Shown here piece by piece: positions 1 to 9,402 of a stretch of 27,569 nucleotides of DNA (position 1 is the first letter of the stretch; the number at the start of each line of letters is the position of its first letter). The DNA lies in assembly GCA_033557685.1 (NCBI GenBank), contig JAWQRN010000641.1:1-27569 (forward strand), written 5' to 3'. Source of the DNA: Sperchopsis tessellata. Lineage: Eukaryota > Arthropoda > Insecta > Coleoptera > Hydrophilidae. Position numbers and translations under genes: made by a program. Under the pieces are notes generated by a model, which was not told the origin of the DNA, ran no database searches, and worked only from the letters and a program-made list of their open reading frames with translations.

Positions 1-16
1 TATATATTTATATATA

Positions 17-80
<64 letters not shown>
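1..80. repeat. (TA)n simple repeat at window start
   Basis: Almost pure alternating TA with occasional TTTA and TGTA interruptions, lying in the intron before the first visible MRPL40 exon. The window edge cuts it, so its full length is unknown. Confidence 0.95.
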
Positions 81-89
<9 letters not shown>

Positions 90-118
90 TCTAAACTTAA
101 ACTTTTTTATTATTACAG

Positions 119-317
119 ATTAAGGCGTAGACCTTACCCAAAACTGAGTGTAGAGGTTATGGAACAAAGAACGTTGTTGCAAAAACAGTGGGCCAAATAC
201 AAACACCAACAGCATTTGGCAGATTTGCAAGTAGTTGATCGCATTATGTTTTCCCAGCAGAGAGCCTTAGATGAACTTCGGAAAGAATCTGAAGAGTTAT
301 ATCAGGAAGCTATACAG
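119..317 (+). CDS. MRPL40: MRPL40 penultimate coding exon
   Basis: Preceded by a T-rich tract and TTACAG; ends CAG before GTACAC, phase 0. It encodes 66 full codons forming the basic, Gln/Leu-rich helical region. Reading past the donor gives only a short non-conserved tail to a stop at 378-380, which supports the splice. Confidence 0.88.
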
Positions 318-907
318 GTACACCACAGCTATTTCCAATTTTATGATAGGTCAACATTTATCAATGTAATTTTAAATTAGGGTTTTAAGGATATTTCTAG
401 GAATGTTTTTTTTTTTTGAGGATTTGTCAAACTCAAGGGGGATCTCTTCTGTATTTTCATTTCCAGATATTGGCCATATTGAGTGCTCCTCTAAATAATT
501 TTGTACTTGTTCTCCTTTCTGTTCTATTATTTATTTATTACTAGACCTCTAGGGCAGATTGAAGGCTTTAAAGGCTGATTCTTGTAAAATAAACGATCTT
601 TTCGTGAATGTTTATTTACAAAAGAGAGCAAATATTAAGTTAGCATGCATTATGGTATTTAAAGTTATAATGTAAGCAATATCTAAGTATTGAATGAGAA
701 TTTGAAGAAAAAAATTACTACATCCTTTTTACACCTAAAAACTCCGTAAATATCTAGTAAACTACTACTGAATAATTTAAATTTTTGTCTTAGATTGATC
801 CAAGTTTGCTGCCGTTTAAAACTCAAGGACCTGTGGATACACCACCCATAGAAAACTATGATGTCCCTGATGGCGATTATCAAGATGTGTCAAAGAAGTG
901 GGAATAA
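119..907 (+). CDS. MRPL40: Mitochondrial ribosomal protein L40 (mL40), 3' part: last two coding exons
   Basis: Component of the mitochondrial ribosome large subunit, a nuclear gene whose product is imported into the matrix. Two exons are visible: 119-317 (acceptor TTACAG, donor GTACAC) and 794-907 (acceptor TGTCTTAG, stop TAA 905-907). The second exon joins in phase 0; the first begins with one base of a split codon, so at least one upstream exon lies outside the window. Together they give 103 residues, starting LRRRPYPKLSVEV. Then come a charged helical stretch (QRTLLQKQWAKYKHQQ, RALDELRKESEELYQEAI) and the family's conserved C-terminal block, with a D-P-x-L-L-P-F motif followed by GPVDTPPIENY and PDGDYQDV, as in metazoan mL40. 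The methionine at 159 is internal, not the start. The protein ends soon after the conserved block (KKWE), somewhat earlier than the vertebrate protein. The identification rests on remembered family similarity; the exon structure is read directly. Confidence 0.88.
794..907 (+). CDS. MRPL40: MRPL40 last coding exon
   Basis: Starts with ATT GAT CCA after TGTCTTAG and runs 37 codons to TAA. It holds the conserved TPPI-x-x-Y and PDG-x-Y signature of the C terminus. The intron before it (318-793) is AT-rich with nothing else recognisable. Confidence 0.88.
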   Translation: MDPSLLPFKTQGPVDTPPIENYDVPDGDYQDVSKKWE

Positions 908-921
908 GTAATGATTACTTT

Positions 922-927
922 AATAAA
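922..927 (+). terminator. MRPL40 poly(A) signal AATAAA
   Basis: Canonical AATAAA 15 bases after the MRPL40 stop codon, followed by a T-rich stretch. The 3' UTR would be very short. Confidence 0.75.
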
Positions 928-940
928 CTTTTATTTGTTG

Positions 941-3708
941 CTAAGCCTTTTTTTATTTAATTTTATGCTAGTAAAGGTTTATATACCAATTTTATAGGTA
1001 ACCTGGAGCATCTTACTAACGACATTGTTTTAAAATCACACCTATTCTTTTATCTTTATCCTACTTGATATGAGAACACCATTACACATTGTCAATTTCC
1101 TTCATATTTTCAATGTAACTGCAGATTTATAAATGTAGGGTGGCCTATTTATGTTGTAGTTCCACGTTCTGCGCAATAAACTTGACCTGGCATGTGTATT
1201 GGAGTTGGTTCCTGTGCCATGTTAATATTGAGAAGTACAAGCTGGTGAGGCTATGCCATATGGAAGATTACATTGTCAGCTTGTCTAAAACCAAGCGCTG
1301 AATTTCCTAAAATTCTCCTTCTGAATATGCAGGATGTACAATATTATAGTGTTAGCATACTGAGCTTCTACTTTGTAAAACTATCTGGAAAATGGGCTGA
1401 AAGTTCGTCCACCTATCCCCATTGGCCATCTTATATGTGTAGACCTTTTTTGTATATGGAAGAAACAAACTACGTATGAAAATGGAACATATTTTGCCCC
1501 ATTTATACTAACCTATTTATAAAATTCAGGTTGCTATAAAAATATTAATATACGGATAGTCTTAATCCAAATTCTTAGTTCGTAAGAACGAAGCCGAATA
1601 AGATATTATATTAAGAATGAGCTTCCTCGAAATGCAGCATATATTCTGGTATTCATCAATTTCTACAATATACTATAAAAACATGGTCGGAAATAAAATG
1701 CTGTTTTTCAATTCTAGTTAGGTAAGTACGACATGTTTTGAGGTTTAGACCTAACTTTAGAACATCGATGTTTTGAAAATTATATTTTTAAAATAAGCAG
1801 TTTTATTTTACTATTGTACTAACACTTTTAATTAGTATGAACATTTTTTGGTAAATGTATTATTTTCTTTAAATATATCTTATAACCCTTCACAAGTATA
1901 GTTAGTATATTTCTTACTGGTGACACTAACGGGTGCTATTGCAGACAATATTTTAAATCAGTATCATGATTTTTTTGTTCCCAAAATCATTTATTTATTT
2001 CTTTTTGGTTAACTCGTGGCACATTTATTTTTTTTTTTCATCCATCAATTTACTTATTCTGCTGAATAATAAATGCCGACCCCTGTTTTCATTGAAAAGC
2101 TAGTTGCCACCTATAATGATTTTGTTCCATTTATTAAACCATTTTTGTAATTACTTTCCAATCAATTTTATCTTTAAATAATATCAATATCTATTTTTTA
2201 TTTATTTCTGGCAATTTTTATAGAAAAATGTCTGTACCGAAATTGTCCTTTTTATTCAATATATCATACAGAGAAGTACAAAACAATACTCTTAAATCAA
2301 GCAGTACAAATTATCTCATAGCCAACTGTACTAATGAAAGGTCACGTTAATATTATAGAATATACCTCCTGTTCTCAAATTTTTGCAGCAATTAATGAAA
2401 TGAATCATATTTCGTGTTTCAATAAGTACATTTTTACTCAGTTTCAGAGACTAAAAGTTGATATGTGATGAAAACATTGGAGTGTGAATTACTATTTGTA
2501 GAGAATTGTTATGCTTAAAAAAGAGTATAGTTGCAAGGTGAAACAAAATACAGTAAAAATGAGTGACACGTATCTTGCTGCTTGCACAATATTCGATGTG
2601 TTAGACGTATGATGCTCTTTATTTGAACTACTTGACACCACACATTTCATTCGGATACCATTTGTTTCATATTAAATTTAAATTTCTGTCTTTGCTATAG
2701 ATAGGTACACATAGCAACGATCTGTGTTTGGTTTTACAACATCAATAAAAATCTGTGTGAAATTTATAAAACGCCTATGAAAATTTGACAAATCTACTAG
2801 TTGATACAATATATTCGCACCACGTATATTATTAATCTGTAAATTGTGATGCCAAATATCAATACCTACTGTAATAAAGACATTTCTTTTCCAGTGCCAA
2901 TGTAATTTTGATCGTCTATCACTAAATTCCTCTATTTATTACAAACCAAATACAAGAAAATTAGTATATTCGTTTTTATAAGTGATTGCCTCATTTTCAG
3001 AATTACAAATTTAGTGTAAACAATTAAGATACTGTTAGCACAAAAATCATATCATTCCTCTCAAACCAAAGAAACCACTTACCTTTATGGCACGAGAACA
3101 ATAGTTGAGGCTAGTCAATTTTCCATATTCGCCAATACTTGAAAAGGTGATAATAAATCCCTGAACTTCATGGATGTTCTGCTTGCAAAGTAAATGGGTA
3201 CCTGCTAATTGCATTCTACTTCTGAGGCTATAATATGATACAAGACATATAACTGGGAAATTGTGTAAAGGATATTTATAATCAGGGAAACACGTAAATT
3301 AATTTTTGAAAAATTAATAAGAACGGATTTTATTTTAAAAATCGTTAGATTGCCTAACTACTGTTTTTATATTTTAAGAATACAAATCTATCTATTATTT
3401 TACAATATATGCAATATTTTATTTATATGTAGTACACTTGAATTATTTAGCGTAAATTATAACAACCGAATACAAATGTTGAAAAATTAAGATTAACCAC
3501 AAATCAATTGTAACACTAATAAATATTTTGCTTTTAAAATGTCAAAAAAATAATAGAAATTTTAACTTTAAAAAATATTTTGAACATTTTCCCCCAAATT
3601 AGTAAAATACATGTTGGTAGTACTTAGATTCCGGCATTCCTAAGATAATTTCACTGACGTATTTGCGACATTTTGGAAATCGAAGAGTGTTTTTACAGTA
3701 GTTTCAAA
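941..3708. other. Intergenic region, no gene seen
   Basis: AT-rich sequence between MRPL40 and COX7A. The only ORFs are short and unconserved, for example one at 1273-1479. I see no RNA gene, no terminal inverted repeats and no recognisable transposase or reverse transcriptase. The stretch before 3709 must hold the COX7A promoter and 5' UTR, but no TATA or initiator element can be called with confidence. Confidence 0.6.
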
Positions 3709-3723
3709 ATGAGTGCACAAAGA
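3709..3723 (+). CDS. COX7A: COX7A coding exon 1 (5 codons)
   Basis: ATG AGT GCA CAA AGA followed by GTAAGTA. Too short for an ORF scan. Supported by the strong donor and by phase agreement with the next exon. Confidence 0.75.
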
Positions 3724-6700
3724 GTAAGTATTTATTTCTAGGCCTTCCTGATAATAATTATTATAAAATTATAGATTATTTTGTGTTCGGAATTTTAGGA
3801 AAGTATATTATTTCCTAATAGGCGTTTACGTAATCAATAAGGTTATGGTTCCATCTGATTAAATTATGATTTTCATGTAAATCAGCTAAGGAACAGAGTA
3901 TTAACTCGACATAGAATAATCTTAATGTTTAGAATTGTCTCAAAATTGTGGATTTATAATTTTTTTCCATTTTTACAAAAATCTTATATATGATATGCAG
4001 ATGTACTATATAATAATTATTATTTTAGTTATTTCATTTATTAAAAACAAGTAAATTACTTAGCAGTATTAATGTTCAGCATATTAAAAATAATTGTTAC
4101 ATCTGTGTTTGCAGGCAGCCAAAGTAGTCCAGACGGTCACCCGTAACATAAGCAAAACCCCTGTTCGTAATACGGCAGAGGTCCCATCCACACATTTCCA
4201 ATCCATGAAGCAAAACCAACAGAAATTCCAGGTATGCAATGCTGCAGTAACCTTGATTATTTATAAATACAAAAGTGCATCCAGTTGATTACCATGTAGT
4301 TCTGTTCAGACTTTGTTACCTTCTATAAATTAATTGACTTAAGTTCAGATTGATCACTATCAAATACAGTAGATGCATTGCAGCCCCATGTTATATAATT
4401 AACTACATTGGAAGTAAAGTAGTTACATAAGATATGATTTTTATTTATTTTTGTTTTACATCTATAAGCCTATTATTTAAAAATTTGTTTTTGTTGTGCA
4501 TTGCTGGGTGTTCTTTGGCTTGCACGAGTTAGTAGTAGGACAGTGTAATTTTGTGTGTGTTGGCTCGTATGCATAATGACTAGTTAAGATTTATTTTCGG
4601 GTTTTCCGGGAGATAACCGTGTGTTGGGTTTTCCGGGAGATGACCGTGTGTTGGGTTTTCCGGGAAATAACCGTGTGTTGGGTTTTCCGGGAGATAACAG
4701 CGTGTTGGCTTTTGTTTTTGCCGAAGTTTCATCCGCCATTGCAGGGGACATTATTAAGACATGTAGCTCTTAAAAGTGCTAATTATACATTGCCATGTAG
4801 CTCTGAAAAGTGCTATTTGTAGGTGCCAACCAGCACTTTTTATAGCTGGTCGGCACCTATAACTAGCACTTTTCGGAGCTACATGGCAATGTTTAATTAG
4901 CACTTTTAAGAGCTACATGTCTTGATAATGTCCCCTGCACCGCCAGACGAAACGTCGGCAAAAACAAAAGCCAACACACGGTTATCTCCCGGAAAACCTG
5001 AAGATATTTACTGTGGCCGTGGAAGACTACGTACTAAACTAGTTAAGATTAATAATTACATAAGAATGCCTATGACATTTATATATTCTAACAAATTAGT
5101 GGTGAAAGGCCCAAGACCAAAAAGTCAATTTTATTTTCTTTTTAGATACAATTGAGGAAATTTTATTAAAAATAGATTATTAGCTTATAATATGGTTGTA
5201 AAGATTATACTGATTATATGGTTTCTATAATGATAATAGTGATTCTACAGTTTATATAACTACAATGTATATTTTAACAGTTAAATATGTATAGCTGCAT
5301 TCATTGTTTTATTTGTGCATGTTTACTATCGTAATAAAAGTATTATACTGTACCTATGCCAAACTGGTATGAAATGTCCATACTTATATTTAAATTATTA
5401 TTCCTTAATCACACCTTGCTTACTTGTATTTTATATATTCTATATATACTTTTAGGAAATTCTGAAAAAAAGATTACTTGTCTTTCATAAGCATTCTGTC
5501 AACTGTTGTAACAGATAATTATTTGATAGACCAAGAGAGAATATTTTTAAAAGAATCTCTAAATTTTTTTGGCATTTTTATAGCTCCTCCTTTTATGATA
5601 TTATGGAGAAAGTATTGCAATTGCAAAAAATCAACCTCCTCTGAAGCATATTTGATCTTTTTTGACATGACATCGGTCTGTATGTAACTATATGAATTTT
5701 GTGTATACCATAACATAGAAATATCTTCTTTCATGTTTTCACCTGTACTTCTTCACGCATACGCTTCACTACGGTGTCTCCGTTTGTGTTGATGTGGAAA
5801 CCCAGCTTTCTAGCCACTTTTTTTTGTGGTTGTCCTGGATCTCTTATACCTCTGGGTCTCAGATCTCTTGCTGTTCTAATCAATCTATTGCTGTCTGCTC
5901 TTTGGACATGGTCATTCCATTCTCTTCGGCGCCCTCTAATGAACTTCATAACATCTATCACTCTGCACTCATTCCTTACATTTTCGTTTCTTATTCTGTC
6001 TCTTCTTGTTTTCCCAGTATCACTCTCAACGTGTTCATTTCTGTGGTTTGCAGTAATTGCTTTATCTTGCTGGTGTTGGCATGTGTTTCCACTGTGTAGG
6101 TCATCACCGGTCTCACAATGGTTTTGTGTATCTTTATTTTACTTTCCGTTCAAAGATATTTATTCTTTCAGGTGACATCTCTTAAGTATCCAGATACGTG
6201 AGCCGCTTTCATAACTTGTTGTCTGACTTCATTATAATTATTTCGGTCACTTGATATCTTGACCCCCAAATACTTAAAAAGTCATTACTTGCTCGATTAT
6301 TGGATTTTTTATCACCAATTTGCACCTTCTAGGTTGTTTAGACCCCATCAACTTTTTTGACTTTTCGGTAGAAAATTCCATATTATATTCTTTAGCTGTA
6401 TTTGCAAACCTGTACAAAAGTCTCTGTAGATTGTCTTCTGAATCCGCGATTAGAACTGCGTCTTCCGCATAGCATAAAATAGTTGTTTTTGTTGCCTACT
6501 CTGCACCCATCCATGTTCTTCACATCATCAATTATCTTGTCTATTACTGTATTGAAAAGAACTGGGTTTAGTGAGTCCCCATGTCGAATTCCATTTGTGC
6601 ATTTAATTTCGATATTCGATCCCTTTCTTGTTTGAACTCTTGTTTTTGTGCTCCTGTTTATGTCTTCTATAACTCTTATCAGCTCTAATGGTGTGTTGCT

Positions 6701-8372
6701 TTCTTGCATTATTGTTACTACGTCCTTCAGTTTAACCCGATTAAATGCCTTCTTTTGGGTCAACAAAACACATAAAGGCTGTTAAGTTAAATTCAATCAC
6801 TTTTTCCATTAACTGACGAATAACAAATATAGCATATGTAGTTGATTTTATTTGGCGGAATTCTTGTTCTTCATTATGTTTATATATGGTTGTAGTTTCT
6901 CCAGCATTGCTTTTGTATATAATTTCTGTGTTGTATTTAGCAGTGTGATTCCTCTATAATTTTCGAGATTATATTTCTCTTCCTTTTTTAATATTGGAAT
7001 GGTTACGCTAGTTTTCCATTCTAGCGGTACTTTTCCTTCTTTAGGTATTGTATTGAACAATTTGTTTAGCTCGACTTGTAAGTGCTCTCCACAGTATTTT
7101 AGTAACTCGTTTCTTATTCCATCATTTCCAGAGGATTTTCTGTTCTTTAGTGTTTTAATTGCTTTCTGTATGTCATTTATTGGAATGTCCACTTGGTCGT
7201 TATCACTGTCAGTCCAAGCCCATTCTGTTGGTGCGTATTCTTCTTCTTTATATAAGTTCTCAAACTGTTCTTGCCATCATTTATTATTAATTGTGTTTAC
7301 TTTGAAGGTTTCTTTCACGTCAAATCTTCTGTTTCTCAGCATTCGCCAAATTTTCTTTTGCGATCCATACATATCTTGTTCCATTTCTTTTATAAATCGC
7401 TCTCAATAAGTTTCTGTAATTTGTTTTATTTTTTGATTAGCTATGTTACGCTCTTGTATGTACAGTTTTATCTTCCTCAGTTTTTGACGATTTGTCTCGT
7501 AGAAAAGCTTTTTTCTTGTCTGTGATTTCTTTTACCTCTTCCGTAAACCATGGAACTTTGTTTTTGTGTGAGGGCTCTTGTTTGAGATGTGATTTTTGGA
7601 AAATAAGATTTTAGTTGTAAATTTAAAGCATTAGTTGATCTTGGGAAATGTAGCTCGACTACAAGTGGTATTTTCGGAAGTATCAATTTAGTTTTAATTG
7701 TCTAAAATGGAAAGTGTTTTCAAATAAAAACGTTAGTATTCATAATTCCCCAATATCGATGGATGCTATTTACATTAAAATGTAATTTCTATATGTGTCA
7801 AAGTGAGATACGTGTGTGATGTGAATGGGTTTACAGCTGATGTTAGAAAAATAACTTTTTAAATAGAAAATAAGATGGAGACTTTTATATTAAGATATGC
7901 CTACACTCACAGTTGAAAAATAAATCATTAGCAAAGTGTGACACCTAGCTTTATTGTCTTTTAGTTGTACAAGAAGTATTAATATAACAATGATCATGGA
8001 GTCAATTATTGCATGTAATTTTAATTAGTAAACTCTGGTTTTAATAATGAGCATTGTCAGTGAGGTCATAATTTAAATTAAGTATTGAGAAATGTATGTG
8101 ATGGACGCAACCTATGGTTTATTTTGCATTGGACATAACCTATGGTTTATTTTGTATTGCATAAAAGAAGGCTGTTAAAGTTGAATAACTATTTCACAAT
8201 GTCAAACTTACGCAAGTATTGTTCTGTTTTTCAGATTGATGACCATAATCCAATTTACATCAAGGGTGGAATGGGTGACAAGGTTCTCTGTGGCATTACC
8301 TATGCACTTACCGCTGTTGGCTTAGTTATGTCGGGAGAAGTTCTGTACAAACTTTCTTATCCCTCCCATTGA
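3709..8372 (+). CDS. COX7A: Cytochrome c oxidase subunit 7A (complete, 3 exons, 89 aa)
   Basis: Small nuclear-encoded subunit of respiratory complex IV in the inner mitochondrial membrane. Coding exons are 3709-3723 (MSAQR), 4115-4231 and 8235-8372 (stop TGA 8370-8372). All have GT-AG borders and join in phase 0, giving 5+39+45 residues. Residues 6-44 form a basic, Ser/Thr-rich N terminus (VVQTVTRNISKTPVR) that fits a mitochondrial presequence. Residues 41-60 hold the family motif QKFQ-x-DD-x-x-PIYIKGG followed by a D-K. Residues 61-82 form one transmembrane helix, followed by LYKLSYPSH. Length and layout match the COX7A family. The ATG at 3709 is chosen because it lies directly before a strong donor (GTAAGT) in the right phase; a five-codon first exon is unusual but coherent. 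Intron 1 is 391 bp. Intron 2 is 4003 bp and filled with transposon remnants. Confidence 0.88.
4115..4231 (+). CDS. COX7A: COX7A coding exon 2
   Basis: Acceptor TGTTTGCAG, donor GTATGC, 39 codons. Encodes the basic targeting region and the start of the conserved QQKFQ segment. The in-frame ATG at 4094 lies in the intron before the acceptor and is not the start. Confidence 0.87.
4579..4591 (+). repeat. Target-site duplication, left copy
   Basis: ACTAGTTAAGATT, identical to 5038-5050, flanking the foldback element. Confidence 0.85.
4592..5037. mobile_element. 446-bp foldback element with hammerhead/Penelope-like end sequence
   Basis: Inserted in COX7A intron 2. The 13-bp sequence ACTAGTTAAGATT occurs on both sides (4579-4591 and 5038-5050), a target-site duplication. 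The insert is largely one long inverted repeat: left arm about 4599-4834, right arm about 4845-5010. An innermost 14-bp stem pairs 4821-4834 with 4845-4858 with one mismatch. The right arm reads, in order, TTGATAATGTCCCCTGCA, then AGACGAAACGTCGG, then GTTATCTCCCGGAAAACC, then TGAAGATATT. This order recalls the hammerhead ribozyme core (CUGAUGA ... GAAAC ... GUC) described at the ends of Penelope-like retroelements. Against the core, the first base is U instead of C and the G of UGA is A, so the motif looks degenerate. There is no coding capacity. Insertion and inverted structure are seen directly; the PLE/hammerhead assignment is inference. It could instead be a SINE or MITE of other origin. 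Confidence 0.72.
4599..4706 (+). repeat. Four tandem 27-bp repeats in the left arm of the foldback element
   Basis: Units begin GGGTTTTCCGGGAGATAACC at 4599, 4626, 4653 and 4680 with few substitutions. The right arm has a single copy (inverted, near 4977-5003), so the expansion happened in one arm only. Translation of this stretch gives a repetitive CWVFREIT peptide, which is an artefact. Confidence 0.9.
5038..5050 (+). repeat. Target-site duplication, right copy
   Basis: ACTAGTTAAGATT, identical to 4579-4591. A perfect 13-bp match points to a staggered cut and a fairly recent insertion. Confidence 0.85.
5735..7565 (-). mobile_element. LINE (RTE-like non-LTR retrotransposon) fragment, antisense in COX7A intron 2
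   Basis: Read on the - strand, the sequence gives a broken reverse transcriptase in the expected order. Around 7560-7260 is the segment before the RT, starting VPWFTEEVKEITDKKKAFL. Around 7192-6848 the RT begins, with AIKTLKNRKSSGNDGI, ILKKEE-x-x-x-x-ENYRGITLLN and KLYTKAMLEKL. Around 6766-6400 are FVDPKKAFNRV, the GIRHGDSLNPVLFN block and the degraded catalytic region (YFMLCGRR in place of a YADD-type box). Around 5961-5735 is the usual C-terminal tail, RRREWNDHVQRADSNRLIRTARD followed by a P-x-G-x-R segment. Frameshifts and stops interrupt it throughout. No endonuclease domain is seen, so it is 5' truncated. The shorter ORFs on the + strand here are shadows. Confidence 0.85.
8103..8158 (+). 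repeat. 28-bp tandem duplication near COX7A exon 3
   Basis: Two units, each GGAC-x-x-AACCTATGGTTTATTTTG plus four or so bases, at 8103-8130 and 8131-8158, differing at about three positions. It lies in the intron 76 bp before the exon 3 acceptor. Confidence 0.85.
8235..8372 (+). CDS. COX7A: COX7A coding exon 3
   Basis: Acceptor TGTTTTTCAG. Encodes the conserved IDDHNPIYIKGG block, the transmembrane helix and the C terminus. The ORF opening at 8142 is intron sequence read into the exon. Confidence 0.9.
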   Translation: MDDHNPIYIKGGMGDKVLCGITYALTAVGLVMSGEVLYKLSYPSH

Positions 8373-8462
8373 TAACCCTAGGAAAAACGTAGTAACAACC
8401 AGTGCTGTTATGTCTATGTTAGTTGACTTAGGAGCAAATTATGTATATTAAATTTGATTTAA

Positions 8463-8468
8463 AATAAA
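8463..8468 (+). terminator. COX7A poly(A) signal AATAAA
   Basis: Canonical AATAAA about 90 bases after the COX7A stop, followed by a T-rich tract. Fits a short 3' UTR. Confidence 0.75.
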
Positions 8469-9015
8469 TTATTTTTACTTTATTTAGATTTTTCTTACTT
8501 CACATGATTTTTTTTTTATTTCAGTACTAACTGTAAAAGAAAAGGTATTTTATAATAGTGTTGTCAAATTTACTAGATAAAATGTAAATCAACGTCAAGC
8601 TTAAATTTACACGAAAGTTTTTTATAGCTGGTTAATTCTGATTAAAACCGATGTAAACAAATAATGCTGTGAAGATAAGATATCAGGTGGTAGACATACT
8701 TAACTGTGGCAGATTAAGGAGGGGGCTGAAGAAAGACCCAGTTTCCCACAAAATACAGATATTGAAAGGAGAATATTTAATTTAAACCAATTTAAGTATA
8801 TACAAAATTTTCCGAATGTTCATATAGCGCTGCGCATAGAGCGTCTGTTTTCTAAACGTAAGAGAATATAAAATGAGATTAGAAGTTCCTTGTGACAACA
8901 GAGACCCAATCTGCTCATCCTTGTGAGCATTACATTTTACGGAATTGATAAATGACTGTTCTAAGAAAAGTTCGTAAACATTCATTGTAAACACAGACAT
9001 TTTGTAAATACTTTT
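8469..9015. other. Intergenic, no gene seen
   Basis: AT-rich sequence between the COX7A poly(A) signal and the piggyBac element. An ORF on the - strand (8782-9000) resembles nothing I recognise. Confidence 0.6.
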
Positions 9016-9035
9016 TTAAGCTTCATAAGGTCTTC

Positions 9036-9051
9036 GGGTCAAATTTGACCC
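9036..9051. repeat. 16-bp perfect palindrome at left end of piggyBac
   Basis: GGGTCAAATTTGACCC is its own reverse complement. It recurs at 11200-11215 near the right end and in degraded form at 9202-9216. A subterminal binding site for the transposase is plausible but not shown. Confidence 0.9.
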
Positions 9052-9402
9052 ATTTTAGGAGAAAAAATGTTTTAAAAATTTATAAGTGGTTTCTATTTTT
9101 GATATTTTATGACTTTTATTTAATTTTAAATCTAAACAGATCTTTTGTTTTTGAAAAAATATATTTAAAATAATTCCAGTTATAAATTTTTTTCCACATA
9201 AGGGTCAAATTTGCCCTGGAGTAAAAAACGCAAGGTTTTCTAATGCTGCATGCCATAACTAACGTTACATGGGGCTGTTGGTTTGCATGTAAAAAGAAAG
9301 TGTTATCGAATTACATATGTACTTCTTTTTTGTTAACTGTTGTTGTTTATTGCTACAGTCGTAGAATAAACACGGAACGAATAAAATACGTCCAAGTTTG
9401 AA

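Noticed and set aside
1273..1479. 68-aa ORF between MRPL40 and COX7A
   Set aside because: No recognisable similarity, no splice or poly(A) context, and length expected by chance.
4599..4706. CRISPR-like array
   Set aside because: The 27-bp units are directly adjacent with no spacers, inside a eukaryotic intron.
4619..4822. ORF with repeated CWVFREIT units, resembling a repeat protein
   Set aside because: It is a translation of four 27-bp DNA repeats in the noncoding foldback element; 27 is divisible by three, so any frame without a stop gives a repeating peptide.
5774..6175. 133-aa + strand ORF with hydrophobic and Cys/Ser-rich sequence
   Set aside because: Antisense shadow of the LINE 3' end, whose - strand frames have family-specific motifs. 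No conserved feature of its own.
6999..7409. 136-aa + strand ORF
   Set aside because: Antisense of the LINE reverse transcriptase segment starting DIQKAIKTLKNRKSSGNDG.
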